From: Algoriphagus sp.
GTDB taxonomy: Bacteria; Bacteroidota; Bacteroidia; Cytophagales; Cyclobacteriaceae
Assembly (NCBI RefSeq): GCF_029254265.1
Contig: NZ_JAQWXX010000098.1
Span: 1-35,299, forward strand
Reading direction: 5' to 3'
Length of the DNA stretch: 35,299 nucleotides
Below are positions 16,824-22,877 of this stretch, piece after piece. Each line of letters starts with the position of its first letter. Positions within the stretch are counted from its first letter, which is position 1. The notes below the pieces were generated by a model. That model was not told the DNA's origin. It was given only the letters and a program-made list of their open reading frames with translations, and made no database searches. The translations under genes were made by a program, and so were the position numbers.

Positions 16824-16854
16824 TTGCTGATCCTCTATTACATGCTTACTTTAG
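16824..16854 (+). promoter_or_regulatory. Putative promoter of the phhA-his unit
   Basis: TTG (16824-16826), 20 bases, then TACTTTAG (16847-16854) differ from the TAnnTTTG consensus at one position. The expected start falls at or just before the leader ATG (16859), as at the trp leader. Confidence 0.55.
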
Positions 16855-16858
16855 TATC

Positions 16859-16912
16859 ATGAATCCAACACCACGAACTTTCGTACATCATTCTCACTAC
16901 CGACTTCAATGA
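16859..16912 (+). CDS. Leader peptide with clustered His codons (MNPTPRTFVHHSHYRLQ)
   Basis: This 17-codon frame has ATG at 16859 and TGA at 16910-16912. It contains HHSHY at residues 10-14 (CAT CAT TCT CAC TAC), three His codons in four positions next to one Tyr, with one Phe at residue 8. It lies between a promoter-like sequence and a terminator hairpin ahead of a unit with four his genes. This is the geometry expected of a his attenuator leader, although natural his leaders usually have longer His runs. Region 1 of the RNA switch overlaps His codons 10 and 11. A response to Tyr or Phe is the alternative, because phhA is the first gene. Confidence 0.78.
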   Translation: MNPTPRTFVHHSHYRLQ

Positions 16913-16982
16913 AGGAATAGGATGACTATGTGTTTTTGGTAAAAAATATAAAGGCCTATTCCAAATTGGATTAGGTCTTTTT
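16886..16982 (+). promoter_or_regulatory. His-type attenuator ahead of phhA-hisHAF-hisIE
   Basis: Terminator (3:4): AGGCCTATTCC (16952-16962) pairs with GGATTAGGTCT (16968-16978) around a 5-base loop, with one mismatch and one G-U pair, followed by five T. Antiterminator (2:3): GGAATAGG (16914-16921) is an exact 8-bp complement of CCTATTCC (16955-16962). Protector (1:2): CATCATTC (16886-16893), inside the His codons, pairs with GAAT (16915-16918) and GATG (16921-16924) with a two-base bulge. The three structures are mutually exclusive. The leader stop codon lies just before region 2, so a ribosome reaching it would cover region 2 and allow termination. The same hairpin would stop read-through from aroF. 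Confidence 0.83.
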
Positions 16983-17038
16983 GCTTTCATAAACTTCATG
17001 ACTTGAGAACAGTTGATAAGATATAAACCCAAATAAAA

Positions 17039-17824
17039 ATGAATAGTAAACCGAAAGACTGGGTCTTTACTGACCCCAGATTGCAGGACCTCAGGCAGGA
17101 ATACGATGCTTATACTGCCGAGGATTTTAAAGTTTGGAAAATTCTCTTCGAGCGACAAATGCCAAATCTTCCCAAAGCAGCTTGCAAGGCCTATTTGGAA
17201 GGGGTGGACATTGTAAAGTTTAATGCAGATGAGATCGCTAACTTTGAGAAACTGAACAAAATTTTGGCCGAAACAACCGGTTGGGAAGTTCAAGTAGTTC
17301 CAGGTTTGATCGACGATGATTTGTTCTTTGGATTGTTGAATAATAAGCGTTTTCCTTCTTCGACTTGGCTTCGCAAAATGGAACAGCTCGATTACTTGGA
17401 GGAGCCGGATATGTTTCACGATGCCTTTGCGCATATGCCGCTTTTGACAAATCCGCATTACACTGGATTTTTGGAGAAGATTTCCGGCATTGCACTCAAA
17501 CATATCAAGGATCCTTACGCCATCAATATTCTAAGCAGGATTTATTGGTTTACGATTGAGTTTGGATTGATTCGAGAAGATGGGGAATTGAAAATCTACG
17601 GCGCTGGAATTTTAAGTTCGGCAGGAGAGACGAAGTTTAGCCTTTCGGAGGAACCCTTGCATCTTCCCTATGACGTTCGGACGATTATGAATCAAAGCTA
17701 TTGGAAAGACAAATTCCAGGATCGTTATTTTATTGTGGAGAGCTTGGAGCAGCTTTTTGATTCACTTCCTGAAATAGAAAAGGTGTTGGAGGAGATGCTT
17801 TTGGAGAAAAAAATAGAAAATTAA
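17039..17824 (+). CDS. phhA: Phenylalanine 4-hydroxylase (pterin-dependent)
   Basis: The 261-aa iron- and tetrahydropterin-dependent enzyme converts phenylalanine to tyrosine. The iron ligands are His127 and His132 in EEPDMFHDAFAHMPLL and Glu174 in YWFTIEFGLI, the fixed 2-His-1-Glu site of aromatic amino acid hydroxylases. GAGILSSAGE matches the conserved substrate-site segment. The length corresponds to the bacterial single-domain form without the ACT regulatory domain. It is the first gene after the His-codon attenuator, 57 bases past the hairpin, and is followed by hisH, an unexpected partner. A pathway link to histidine is not obvious. It may supply tyrosine in place of, or beside, prephenate dehydrogenase. 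Confidence 0.93.
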   Translation: MNSKPKDWVFTDPRLQDLRQEYDAYTAEDFKVWKILFERQMPNLPKAACKAYLEGVDIVKFNADEIANFEKLNKILAETTGWEVQVVPGLIDDDLFFGLLNNKRFPSSTWLRKMEQLDYLEEPDMFHDAFAHMPLLTNPHYTGFLEKISGIALKHIKDPYAINILSRIYWFTIEFGLIREDGELKIYGAGILSSAGETKFSLSEEPLHLPYDVRTIMNQSYWKDKFQDRYFIVESLEQLFDSLPEIEKVLEEMLLEKKIEN

Positions 17825-17831
17825 ATTGACT

Positions 17832-17895
17832 GAAGACCGAAGACCGGTGACCGAAGAAGCTAACTTCCGTCTTCCATCTTCCGTCTTCCGTCTTC
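17832..17895 (+). repeat. 7-bp-period inverted array GAAGACC/CTTCCGT in the phhA-hisH spacer
   Basis: The left half is GAAGACC twice, GGTGACC and GAAGAAG (17832-17859). The right half is CTTCCGT, CTTCCAT, CTTCCGT, CTTCCGT, CTTC (17864-17895). Reversed, the right half reads GAAGACG repeats, so both halves carry the same GAAGAC word and can fold with a four-base loop. The array ends four bases before the hisH ATG. Confidence 0.85.
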
Positions 17896-17899
17896 TTTT

Positions 17900-18496
17900 A
17901 TGAAAATAGCAGTAATCAAATATAATTCTGGAAATGTGCAATCCGTCCTTTACGCTTTAGAGCGTTTGGGAGCGGATGCCGTATTGACTGATGATCCGGA
18001 TCAAATCCGGGCGGCAGATAAGGTGATTTTTCCAGGACAGGGGGAAGCGAGCACGGCGATGAAGTATCTCAAATCCCGAAAACTTGACAGTCTGATTAAG
18101 GAGCTAAAACAGCCTTTCTTGGGTGTTTGCCTGGGTTTGCAGTTGCTTTGTGAACATTCGGAGGAAAACGATACCGAATGCCTAGGAGTCTTTCCTGTGA
18201 AAGTTAAAAAGTTTATTCCCGAGAATTCTCAAGAATTTAAGGTTCCTCATGTAGGCTGGAATGAACTTGAAAACTTGGTGGATAACCCGCTTTTGAAGGA
18301 TCTTTCAGCCAATCCTTTTGTGTATTATGTGCATAGTTTCTTTGCGGAATTGGCGCCGGAAACCATTGCCAGTACGCATTACATTCATGATTTCTCAGCG
18401 ATGCTTCATCGGGATAATTACTACGCCATTCAGGCCCACCCAGAGAAAAGTGGCTTGGTCGGGGAGAAGTTATTGTCAAATTTCCTCAGCATTTGA
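17900..18496 (+). CDS. hisH: Imidazole glycerol phosphate synthase, glutaminase subunit
   Basis: The 198-aa class I glutamine amidotransferase supplies ammonia to HisF. It begins IAVIKYNSGNVQSVLYALERLG, has the HisH-type FPGQGEAS oxyanion region, the catalytic Cys in FLGVCLGLQLLCEHSEE, VPHVGWNEL, YYVHSFFAE and the His/Glu dyad in QAHPEKSG. It normally forms a heterodimer with HisF, encoded two genes downstream. A 147-base spacer filled by heptamer and octamer arrays separates it from hisA. Confidence 0.96.
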   Translation: MKIAVIKYNSGNVQSVLYALERLGADAVLTDDPDQIRAADKVIFPGQGEASTAMKYLKSRKLDSLIKELKQPFLGVCLGLQLLCEHSEENDTECLGVFPVKVKKFIPENSQEFKVPHVGWNELENLVDNPLLKDLSANPFVYYVHSFFAELAPETIASTHYIHDFSAMLHRDNYYAIQAHPEKSGLVGEKLLSNFLSI

Positions 18497-18505
18497 TCCA
18501 ATATA

Positions 18506-18533
18506 TTTACGAAATACGATTTTAGATTTACGA
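18506..18533 (+). repeat. 7-bp-period array TTTACGA-type in the hisH-hisA spacer
   Basis: Heptamers TTTACGA (18506-18512), AATACGA (18513-18519), TTTTAGA (18520-18526) and TTTACGA (18527-18533) stand in register. They are the complement of the TCGTAAA words before aroF. Confidence 0.75.
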
Positions 18534-18568
18534 GATCTTTCTCAGAGTTGTGCTGTTTGATTCTCTTT

Positions 18569-18640
18569 GACTTTATAACCTTACAACTTTCCGACTCTAA
18601 TTTTCCAATATTTCAATTTTCAAATCTTTCAATTTTCCAA
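18569..18640 (+). repeat. 8-bp-period array of nine octamers in the hisH-hisA spacer
   Basis: Octamers in register from 18569: GACTTTAT, AACCTTAC, AACTTTCC, GACTCTAA, TTTTCCAA, TATTTCAA, TTTTCAAA, TCTTTCAA and TTTTCCAA (last at 18633-18640). AACCTTAC is identical to a word in the array before trpG (10490-10497). The array ends three bases before the hisA ATG. Confidence 0.8.
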
Positions 18641-18643
18641 TTG

Positions 18644-19363
18644 ATGTATATCATTCCAGCAATCGACCTTATAGGAGGCAAATGCGTCCGACTCAGCCAA
18701 GGAGACTATTCCAGTAAAAAAGAATACCATGATGATCCCGTCGAGATGGCGAAGCGCTTTGAAGGAGCAGGAATTTCTCGACTTCACTTGGTTGATCTCG
18801 ATGGGGCAAAAGCTAAGAAGATTATCAATGGAGCTGTTTTGGAGGGGATTTGTAGTCAAACCAGTTTGACCGTGGACTTTGGTGGAGGAATTCAAGCAAA
18901 TGAAGAAATTGAAAAGGCGTTTGAATTGGGAGCAAGCCAAGTAACTGGAGGAAGTATAGCGGTGAAGAATCTATCGCTTTTTCAAGAGTGGATCAAAAGC
19001 TATGGTGCCGAGCGGATTATTTTGGGAGCTGATGCCAAGGATCGAAAGATCGCTGTCGGAGGTTGGGAAGAGACCACTAAAGTGGATTTAATTCCATTTA
19101 TTAAAGACTATGTGGCAAAAGGAATCAGCTATGTGATCTGTACGGATGTCGCTAAAGACGGCTTGCTTCAGGGTCCATCTACGGATTTATACAAAGAAAT
19201 TTTGGAAGAAATTCCTGGCGTAAAATTGATTGCGAGTGGTGGAGTTTCTTCAATGAAAGATTTAGAAGAGTTGGAAAGAGCAGGGGTTTATGGTGCGATT
19301 GTAGGTAAGGCGTATTATGAGGGCAGGGTGACGCTTGAGGAATTAGCATCTTTCACTCCCTGA
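18644..19363 (+). CDS. hisA: ProFAR isomerase (1-(5-phosphoribosyl)-5-[(5-phosphoribosylamino)methylideneamino]imidazole-4-carboxamide isomerase)
   Basis: The 239-aa (beta-alpha)8 isomerase of histidine synthesis opens the ProFAR ring for HisF. I chose the ATG at 18644 because MYIIPAIDLIGGKCVRLSQG is the exact conserved N-terminus, with the catalytic Asp8. An open extension to 18548 runs through the octamer array and is not protein-like. DDPVEMAKRFEGAGISRLHLVDLDGAK, VDFGGGIQ, ILGADAKD, ICTDVAKDGLLQGPS with the second catalytic Asp, and LIASGGVSS follow. The stop codon is shared with the first of two 25-bp repeats in the next spacer. Confidence 0.96.
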   Translation: MYIIPAIDLIGGKCVRLSQGDYSSKKEYHDDPVEMAKRFEGAGISRLHLVDLDGAKAKKIINGAVLEGICSQTSLTVDFGGGIQANEEIEKAFELGASQVTGGSIAVKNLSLFQEWIKSYGAERIILGADAKDRKIAVGGWEETTKVDLIPFIKDYVAKGISYVICTDVAKDGLLQGPSTDLYKEILEEIPGVKLIASGGVSSMKDLEELERAGVYGAIVGKAYYEGRVTLEELASFTP

Positions 19364-19410
19364 AATATGCTTCGCGAAATAGTGTTGAAATACGCTACGC
19401 GAAATATTTC
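19361..19410 (+). repeat. Two tandem 25-bp repeats containing GCGAAATA motifs
   Basis: The units 19361-19385 and 19386-19410 both begin TGAAATA and share a CGCGAAATA block at the same offset (TGAAATAtGCTtCGCGAAATA against TGAAATAcGCTaCGCGAAATA, read in two parts). The first unit starts on the hisA stop codon. The sequence TTCGCGAAAT recurs inverted in the hisF-hisIE spacer (about 20278-20287). Confidence 0.8.
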
Positions 19411-19422
19411 TATTTATATCTC

Positions 19423-19436
19423 CCTGATTTTTCAGG
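19423..19436 (+). repeat. Small hairpin in the hisA-hisF spacer
   Basis: CCTGA (19423-19427), a TTTT loop and TCAGG (19432-19436) form a 5-bp stem. It is followed by TTTATTTCAATTGTATTT (19438-19455), which recurs in the hisF-hisIE spacer as the right arm of a larger palindrome. Confidence 0.6.
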
Positions 19437-19467
19437 ATTTATTTCAATTGTATTTTGAGAAAAAATA

Positions 19468-20223
19468 ATGTTAACCAAAAGAATCATTCCCTGCCTAGAT
19501 ATCAAAGATGGCCGCACGGTCAAAGGAGTCAACTTTGTGGAGCTGCGCGATGCAGGCGATCCAGTGGAATTGGCAAAAATCTACTCTGACGAGGGAGCGG
19601 ATGAATTGGTGTTTCTTGACATCACTGCGACCGTGGACAAGCGTAAAACTTTAGCGGAACTCGTCACGAAAGTGGCGAAAGCGATCAATATTCCTTTTAC
19701 TGTAGGTGGAGGAATTTCTACGATCGAGGATGTGAAGGTTTTACTTAATGCGGGTGCCGATAAGATTTCCATTAATTCTGCAGCTGTACATAACCCGCAA
19801 ATCATTAATGAGATGGCAGCCGAGTTTGGTTCACAGTGTGTGGTCGTGGCAATTGATACCCGAAGTGTAGATGGGATTGACTTTGTTCATACGCATGGAG
19901 GAAGGAAAGCTACCTTGCTTCGAACTCAGGCTTGGGCTCAAGAGGTTTGTGATCGGGGTGCCGGAGAGATTTTGTTGACATCCATGGACCATGATGGAAC
20001 TAAGGCAGGTTTTGCAAATGAGATCTTGGCGGAGATTTCATCCATGCTAAGTATTCCGGTGATAGCTTCAGGAGGAGCTGGAAATATGGCCCATTTCAAA
20101 GATGTGTTTACCTTCGGGAAAGCGGATGCTGCTTTGGCAGCTAGTATTTTCCATTTCAAGGAAATTCCAATTCCAAGTTTGAAGAGCTATTTGGATGAGG
20201 AAGGGATTTCGATAAGAAAATAA
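19468..20223 (+). CDS. hisF: Imidazole glycerol phosphate synthase, cyclase subunit
   Basis: The 251-aa TIM-barrel enzyme uses ammonia from HisH to form imidazole glycerol phosphate and [25 protein letters not shown] carries the catalytic Asp11. [39 protein letters not shown] with the second catalytic Asp, [15 protein letters not shown] and VIASGGAG are all in place. The length is typical. Next to hisA, its evolutionary paralogue, in the usual H-A-F-I order. Confidence 0.97.
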   Translation: MLTKRIIPCLDIKDGRTVKGVNFVELRDAGDPVELAKIYSDEGADELVFLDITATVDKRKTLAELVTKVAKAINIPFTVGGGISTIEDVKVLLNAGADKISINSAAVHNPQIINEMAAEFGSQCVVVAIDTRSVDGIDFVHTHGGRKATLLRTQAWAQEVCDRGAGEILLTSMDHDGTKAGFANEILAEISSMLSIPVIASGGAGNMAHFKDVFTFGKADAALAASIFHFKEIPIPSLKSYLDEEGISIRK

Positions 20224-20225
20224 AT

Positions 20226-20319
20226 AGAAATACAGTTGAAATAAACCCCGATAAATCGGGGTGAAATATATGGAGATATTTCGCGAAGCATGTTTCTACT
20301 TTATTTCAATTGTATTTCA
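20226..20319 (+). repeat. Palindromic element in the hisF-hisIE spacer (nested inverted repeats)
   Basis: The outer arms AGAAATACAGTTGAAATAAA (20226-20245) and the complement of 20300-20319 agree at 18 of 20 positions. Inside lies a perfect palindrome ACCCCGAT-AA-ATCGGGGT (20245-20262), then a TTCGCGAA block. It is followed directly by the hisIE start. No T run follows the inner stem. Confidence 0.8.
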
Positions 20320-20333
20320 ATAAAATATAAACA

Positions 20334-20930
20334 ATGAATATAGATTTTAAGAAAATGGACGGCTTAGTGCCAGCAATCGTACAAGATGCGATAAGTGGCA
20401 AAGTCTTGATGCAAGGCTATATGAATGAGGCGGCATTGGCAAAAACCAAAGAAACTGGGAAAGTCACTTTCTATAGCAGGAGTAAAGAACGGCTTTGGAC
20501 AAAAGGAGAAACCTCGGGGAACTTCATGGAGCTAGTCAGTATGGCTGGAGACTGTGATGGGGATTCTATTCTAATTCAAGCAAACCCACTTGGACCTGTT
20601 TGCCATACTGGATCAGATACATGTTTTGATGAAGTCAATTCCTCAAAAACAGGTTTTATTGATCAGCTCCGAACCATTATCAAAGACCGAAAAAACAATC
20701 CTTCAGATCAATCTTACACGGCATCTCTTTTTGCTAAAGGCATCAATAAGATCGCGCAAAAAGTAGGGGAAGAAGCAATAGAAATTGTAATAGAAGCTAA
20801 AGATGATAACAAAGACTTATTTCTGGGCGAAGCCGCAGATTTAATGTTTCACTATCTGGTTCTCTTAGAGGCAAAAGGATATGAATTGGATGAAGTAATG
20901 GAGGTGTTGATTGAACGTCATAAAAAATAG
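20334..20930 (+). CDS. hisIE: Bifunctional phosphoribosyl-AMP cyclohydrolase / phosphoribosyl-ATP pyrophosphohydrolase
   Basis: The 198-aa fusion performs steps 2 and 3 of histidine synthesis. The HisI part (about residues 1-110) contains VLMQGYMNEAAL, TGKVTFYSRSKERLWTKGETSGN, DCDGDSILIQ and the metal-binding PVCHTGSDTCF. The HisE part (about 115-198) has the helical KVGEEAIEIVIEAKD and AADLMFHYLVLLEAKG metal-binding helices of the MazG-like fold. It ends the his unit and is followed by a strong bidirectional terminator. hisG, D, C and B are not in this window. Confidence 0.96.
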   Translation: MNIDFKKMDGLVPAIVQDAISGKVLMQGYMNEAALAKTKETGKVTFYSRSKERLWTKGETSGNFMELVSMAGDCDGDSILIQANPLGPVCHTGSDTCFDEVNSSKTGFIDQLRTIIKDRKNNPSDQSYTASLFAKGINKIAQKVGEEAIEIVIEAKDDNKDLFLGEAADLMFHYLVLLEAKGYELDEVMEVLIERHKK

Positions 20931-20948
20931 ATTGCTATTTAAACAGTC

Positions 20949-20986
20949 AAAAAAAATCCCGACTTCTTAAAAAAGTCGGGATTTTT
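20949..20986. terminator. Bidirectional terminator between hisIE and the convergent S41 gene
   Basis: AATCCCGACTT (20954-20964) pairs perfectly with AAGTCGGGATT (20972-20982) around a 7-base loop, with A runs before and T runs after, so it can terminate both strands. Confidence 0.92.
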
Positions 20987-20991
20987 TCGTT

Positions 20992-22311
20992 TTAGTAAGC
21001 GGGGAATTCTTGTTGAAGCCCTTTGAAGGCATCAATCATTTCCCATTTAGGCTTGAAGTAAGTATTTGCCATTCGGCCACTTACAGTACCATTTTGAATA
21101 TATTGAAGAGCTGCTCCCAGTCTCAGGTCTCGAGAATCTCCCCAATTGAATTGCGGGGAATCACCGACGGAGAAGTCTGCCGGAAATCCATCAAAATATT
21201 CTGCTTTGCCTTGGGAATTTGCTGTCGCAAAAGTGATTGGTACCAATTCTACATTGTTTTCTACCAGCGTTCTATTGTATCTGGAAAGAGGAAAAGAACC
21301 TACTGGTTTACCGAAAGTGTTGTCACCGATCAACACCAAATCCATGTAAGGATCCAAGCTATTGATGACTAATTCTGATGCTGAAGCTGAGCCTCTAGAA
21401 GTAATAAAGACAATCCGACTCAAATTCAAAGTCCCAATTTTATTAAAATTTTCAGTTGTTTGAAGGGAGGTTTTAAGCGAATTCAACTTATTAGTGTACA
21501 TCAGCTTATTACTGTTCGAAGCTTGAATAAGGTTATTCATGATTTGCTCTGCTACAGCTACGGAACCGCCTCCATTATATCTCAAGTCAATAATCAATTC
21601 GTTAATTCCTCCTGCCTGAAAAAACTCCATTGAACTTTTGACCTCATTACTACTGGTTGGAGAAAGTCCTGCAGTAGCCTTGAAACTTTGATAAACCCAA
21701 TAACCGACTTTCTTAGCACCGACTTCTAGGATTTCCTGATGGAGGACAGAATTGGATTGATATTCTGCCTTAACATTGGTTCGTGTGGTAGTACTCCCGT
21801 CAGGAAGTTTGAACGTAAAAGTGTTAGAAATTCCCGGATCAGAAGTGCCCAGTTTAAAGTCATAGCCACCAGAGGCAGTTTTGTATTCGGGAATAGATTT
21901 TCCATTGATTCCGATAATTTCCCAGCCCCGTTGCCAGCCATCTTTTCCGGCAGGAGCTTCACTGAATACGAAACTGAGATAGAGCTTTTCCTCTGAATCA
22001 AAAGCAAATCCAAATCCGTGTCCAGCATTTCTTCCTACAAATGAATTATTGAATGCTTCTTGGGTGGTGAGGTAAGAAAATCTATCTAATGGCTTAAATG
22101 TAATGGCATCTAAATAGGTTTCATTGGAATCGAAACTAGAGGCATCAGGCGCAACTGGAAGCTCGTTGTTCCAGAAATACCACTCTTCCATTGATTTATA
22201 GATTGCGTCTTTTACAACGTCGGCCGTTGGGTTTGGAACTGGATCTTCCTTTGGATCACATGCCCAAAAGCTTATCAACACTAAACCTAAAATCCACTTC
22301 ACTTGCTTCAT
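20992..22311 (-). CDS. S41-family protease, lipoprotein (second copy)
   Basis: The 439-aa protein starts with a lipoprotein signal (MKQVKWILGLVLISFWAC, lipid-modified Cys18). The N-terminal domain contains KDAIYKSMEEWYFWNNELP, similar in style to the S41 protein at 3843-5234. The PDZ-like part is around GWQRGWEIIGINGKSIP. The core has LIIDLRYNGGGS, the catalytic Ser in SRGSASASELVINSLDPY and the catalytic Lys in GDNTFGKPVGS. It is an outer-membrane-anchored periplasmic or surface peptidase with unknown substrate. The two paralogues share the SASASEL block and the YMD-(V/L)-LIG context but differ elsewhere. It stands alone behind a terminator. Confidence 0.88.
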   Translation of the reverse strand: MKQVKWILGLVLISFWACDPKEDPVPNPTADVVKDAIYKSMEEWYFWNNELPVAPDASSFDSNETYLDAITFKPLDRFSYLTTQEAFNNSFVGRNAGHGFGFAFDSEEKLYLSFVFSEAPAGKDGWQRGWEIIGINGKSIPEYKTASGGYDFKLGTSDPGISNTFTFKLPDGSTTTRTNVKAEYQSNSVLHQEILEVGAKKVGYWVYQSFKATAGLSPTSSNEVKSSMEFFQAGGINELIIDLRYNGGGSVAVAEQIMNNLIQASNSNKLMYTNKLNSLKTSLQTTENFNKIGTLNLSRIVFITSRGSASASELVINSLDPYMDLVLIGDNTFGKPVGSFPLSRYNRTLVENNVELVPITFATANSQGKAEYFDGFPADFSVGDSPQFNWGDSRDLRLGAALQYIQNGTVSGRMANTYFKPKWEMIDAFKGLQQEFPAY

Positions 22312-22367
22312 ATTCGATGATTGATTGTGTAGGAGGTACTTACGAAGAAAGACTGGTAAAGGGTTTG

Positions 22368-22760
22368 TTAGATCGCAATATCATAAACCTTTACAGTGCT
22401 CCACATAGTAGAATATTTCTCAATAAATTCCAAATGAAGTGGATCTGATTGATAGGCAAGCTGATCTTCTAAGCTGTCGAAAAATATAGTGCAGGAGACT
22501 TGGAAGCTATGATCCACCACTTCACGATCTTCAGTTGCAGCCGGTACACCAGCAATGAATTTCCCAACATTTTTACATCTTCCGAGCATAGGAAAAGCTT
22601 CTGTTAAAAATTCCTGTGTGTTGTTTTTATCGTGAAGCCAGAAATAGACCTGATGAATCATTTTTTGCTTTGCCATATCGTTTGCTATTGTGGAGATTGG
22701 AAGGAGGGAAGCAGCACCTGCTACTCCTATTGTTTTAATAAAATTTCTTCTTGATTTCAT
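22368..22760 (-). CDS. Tat-exported Dabb (stress-responsive A/B barrel) domain protein
   Basis: The 130-aa protein has a twin-arginine signal: SRRNFIKTIGVAGAASLLP at residues 3-21, followed by an Ala-rich cleavage region. The mature domain (IHQVYFWLHDKN, FPMLGRCKNVGKFIAGVPA, DHSFQVSCTIFFDSLEDQLAYQSDPLHLEFIE) matches the Dabb ferredoxin-like fold, with the typical H-x-V-x-F opening and closing dimerisation segment. Function in this family is diverse and often unknown. Tat export suggests folding or cofactor loading before transport, though no cofactor site is evident. The gene lies between the typA terminator and the S41 gene. Confidence 0.85.
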   Translation of the reverse strand: MKSRRNFIKTIGVAGAASLLPISTIANDMAKQKMIHQVYFWLHDKNNTQEFLTEAFPMLGRCKNVGKFIAGVPAATEDREVVDHSFQVSCTIFFDSLEDQLAYQSDPLHLEFIEKYSTMWSTVKVYDIAI

Positions 22761-22803
22761 TTGAATTTAGTTTTCCAGCGAAAGTCTGGAGTTGTCCAAA
22801 GAT

Positions 22804-22839
22804 AAAAAAATCCCTCAAACTTTCGTCTGAGGGATTTTT
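22804..22839 (-). terminator. Terminator after typA
   Basis: On the minus strand AATCCCTCA (plus complement 22828-22836) pairs with TGAGGGATT (plus complement 22809-22817) around a 10-base loop, followed by a long T run. The plus strand also carries a T run after the stem. Confidence 0.88.
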
Positions 22840-22877
22840 CATAATCTTAAGTCAAGTGACTTGTTTCTAAGATCTAA

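Noticed and set aside
16838..17503. 221-aa frame antisense to phhA and the attenuator
   Set aside because: It covers the well-supported phhA on the other strand, has odd composition with many Cys, His and Trp, and no recognisable domain; it is a shadow frame.
14841..18640. CRISPR-like repeats
   Set aside because: The units are 7-8 bp without unique spacers and there are no cas genes.
18548..18643. 32-residue N-terminal extension of hisA
   Set aside because: It is translated octamer repeat; the canonical HisA N-terminus begins at 18644.
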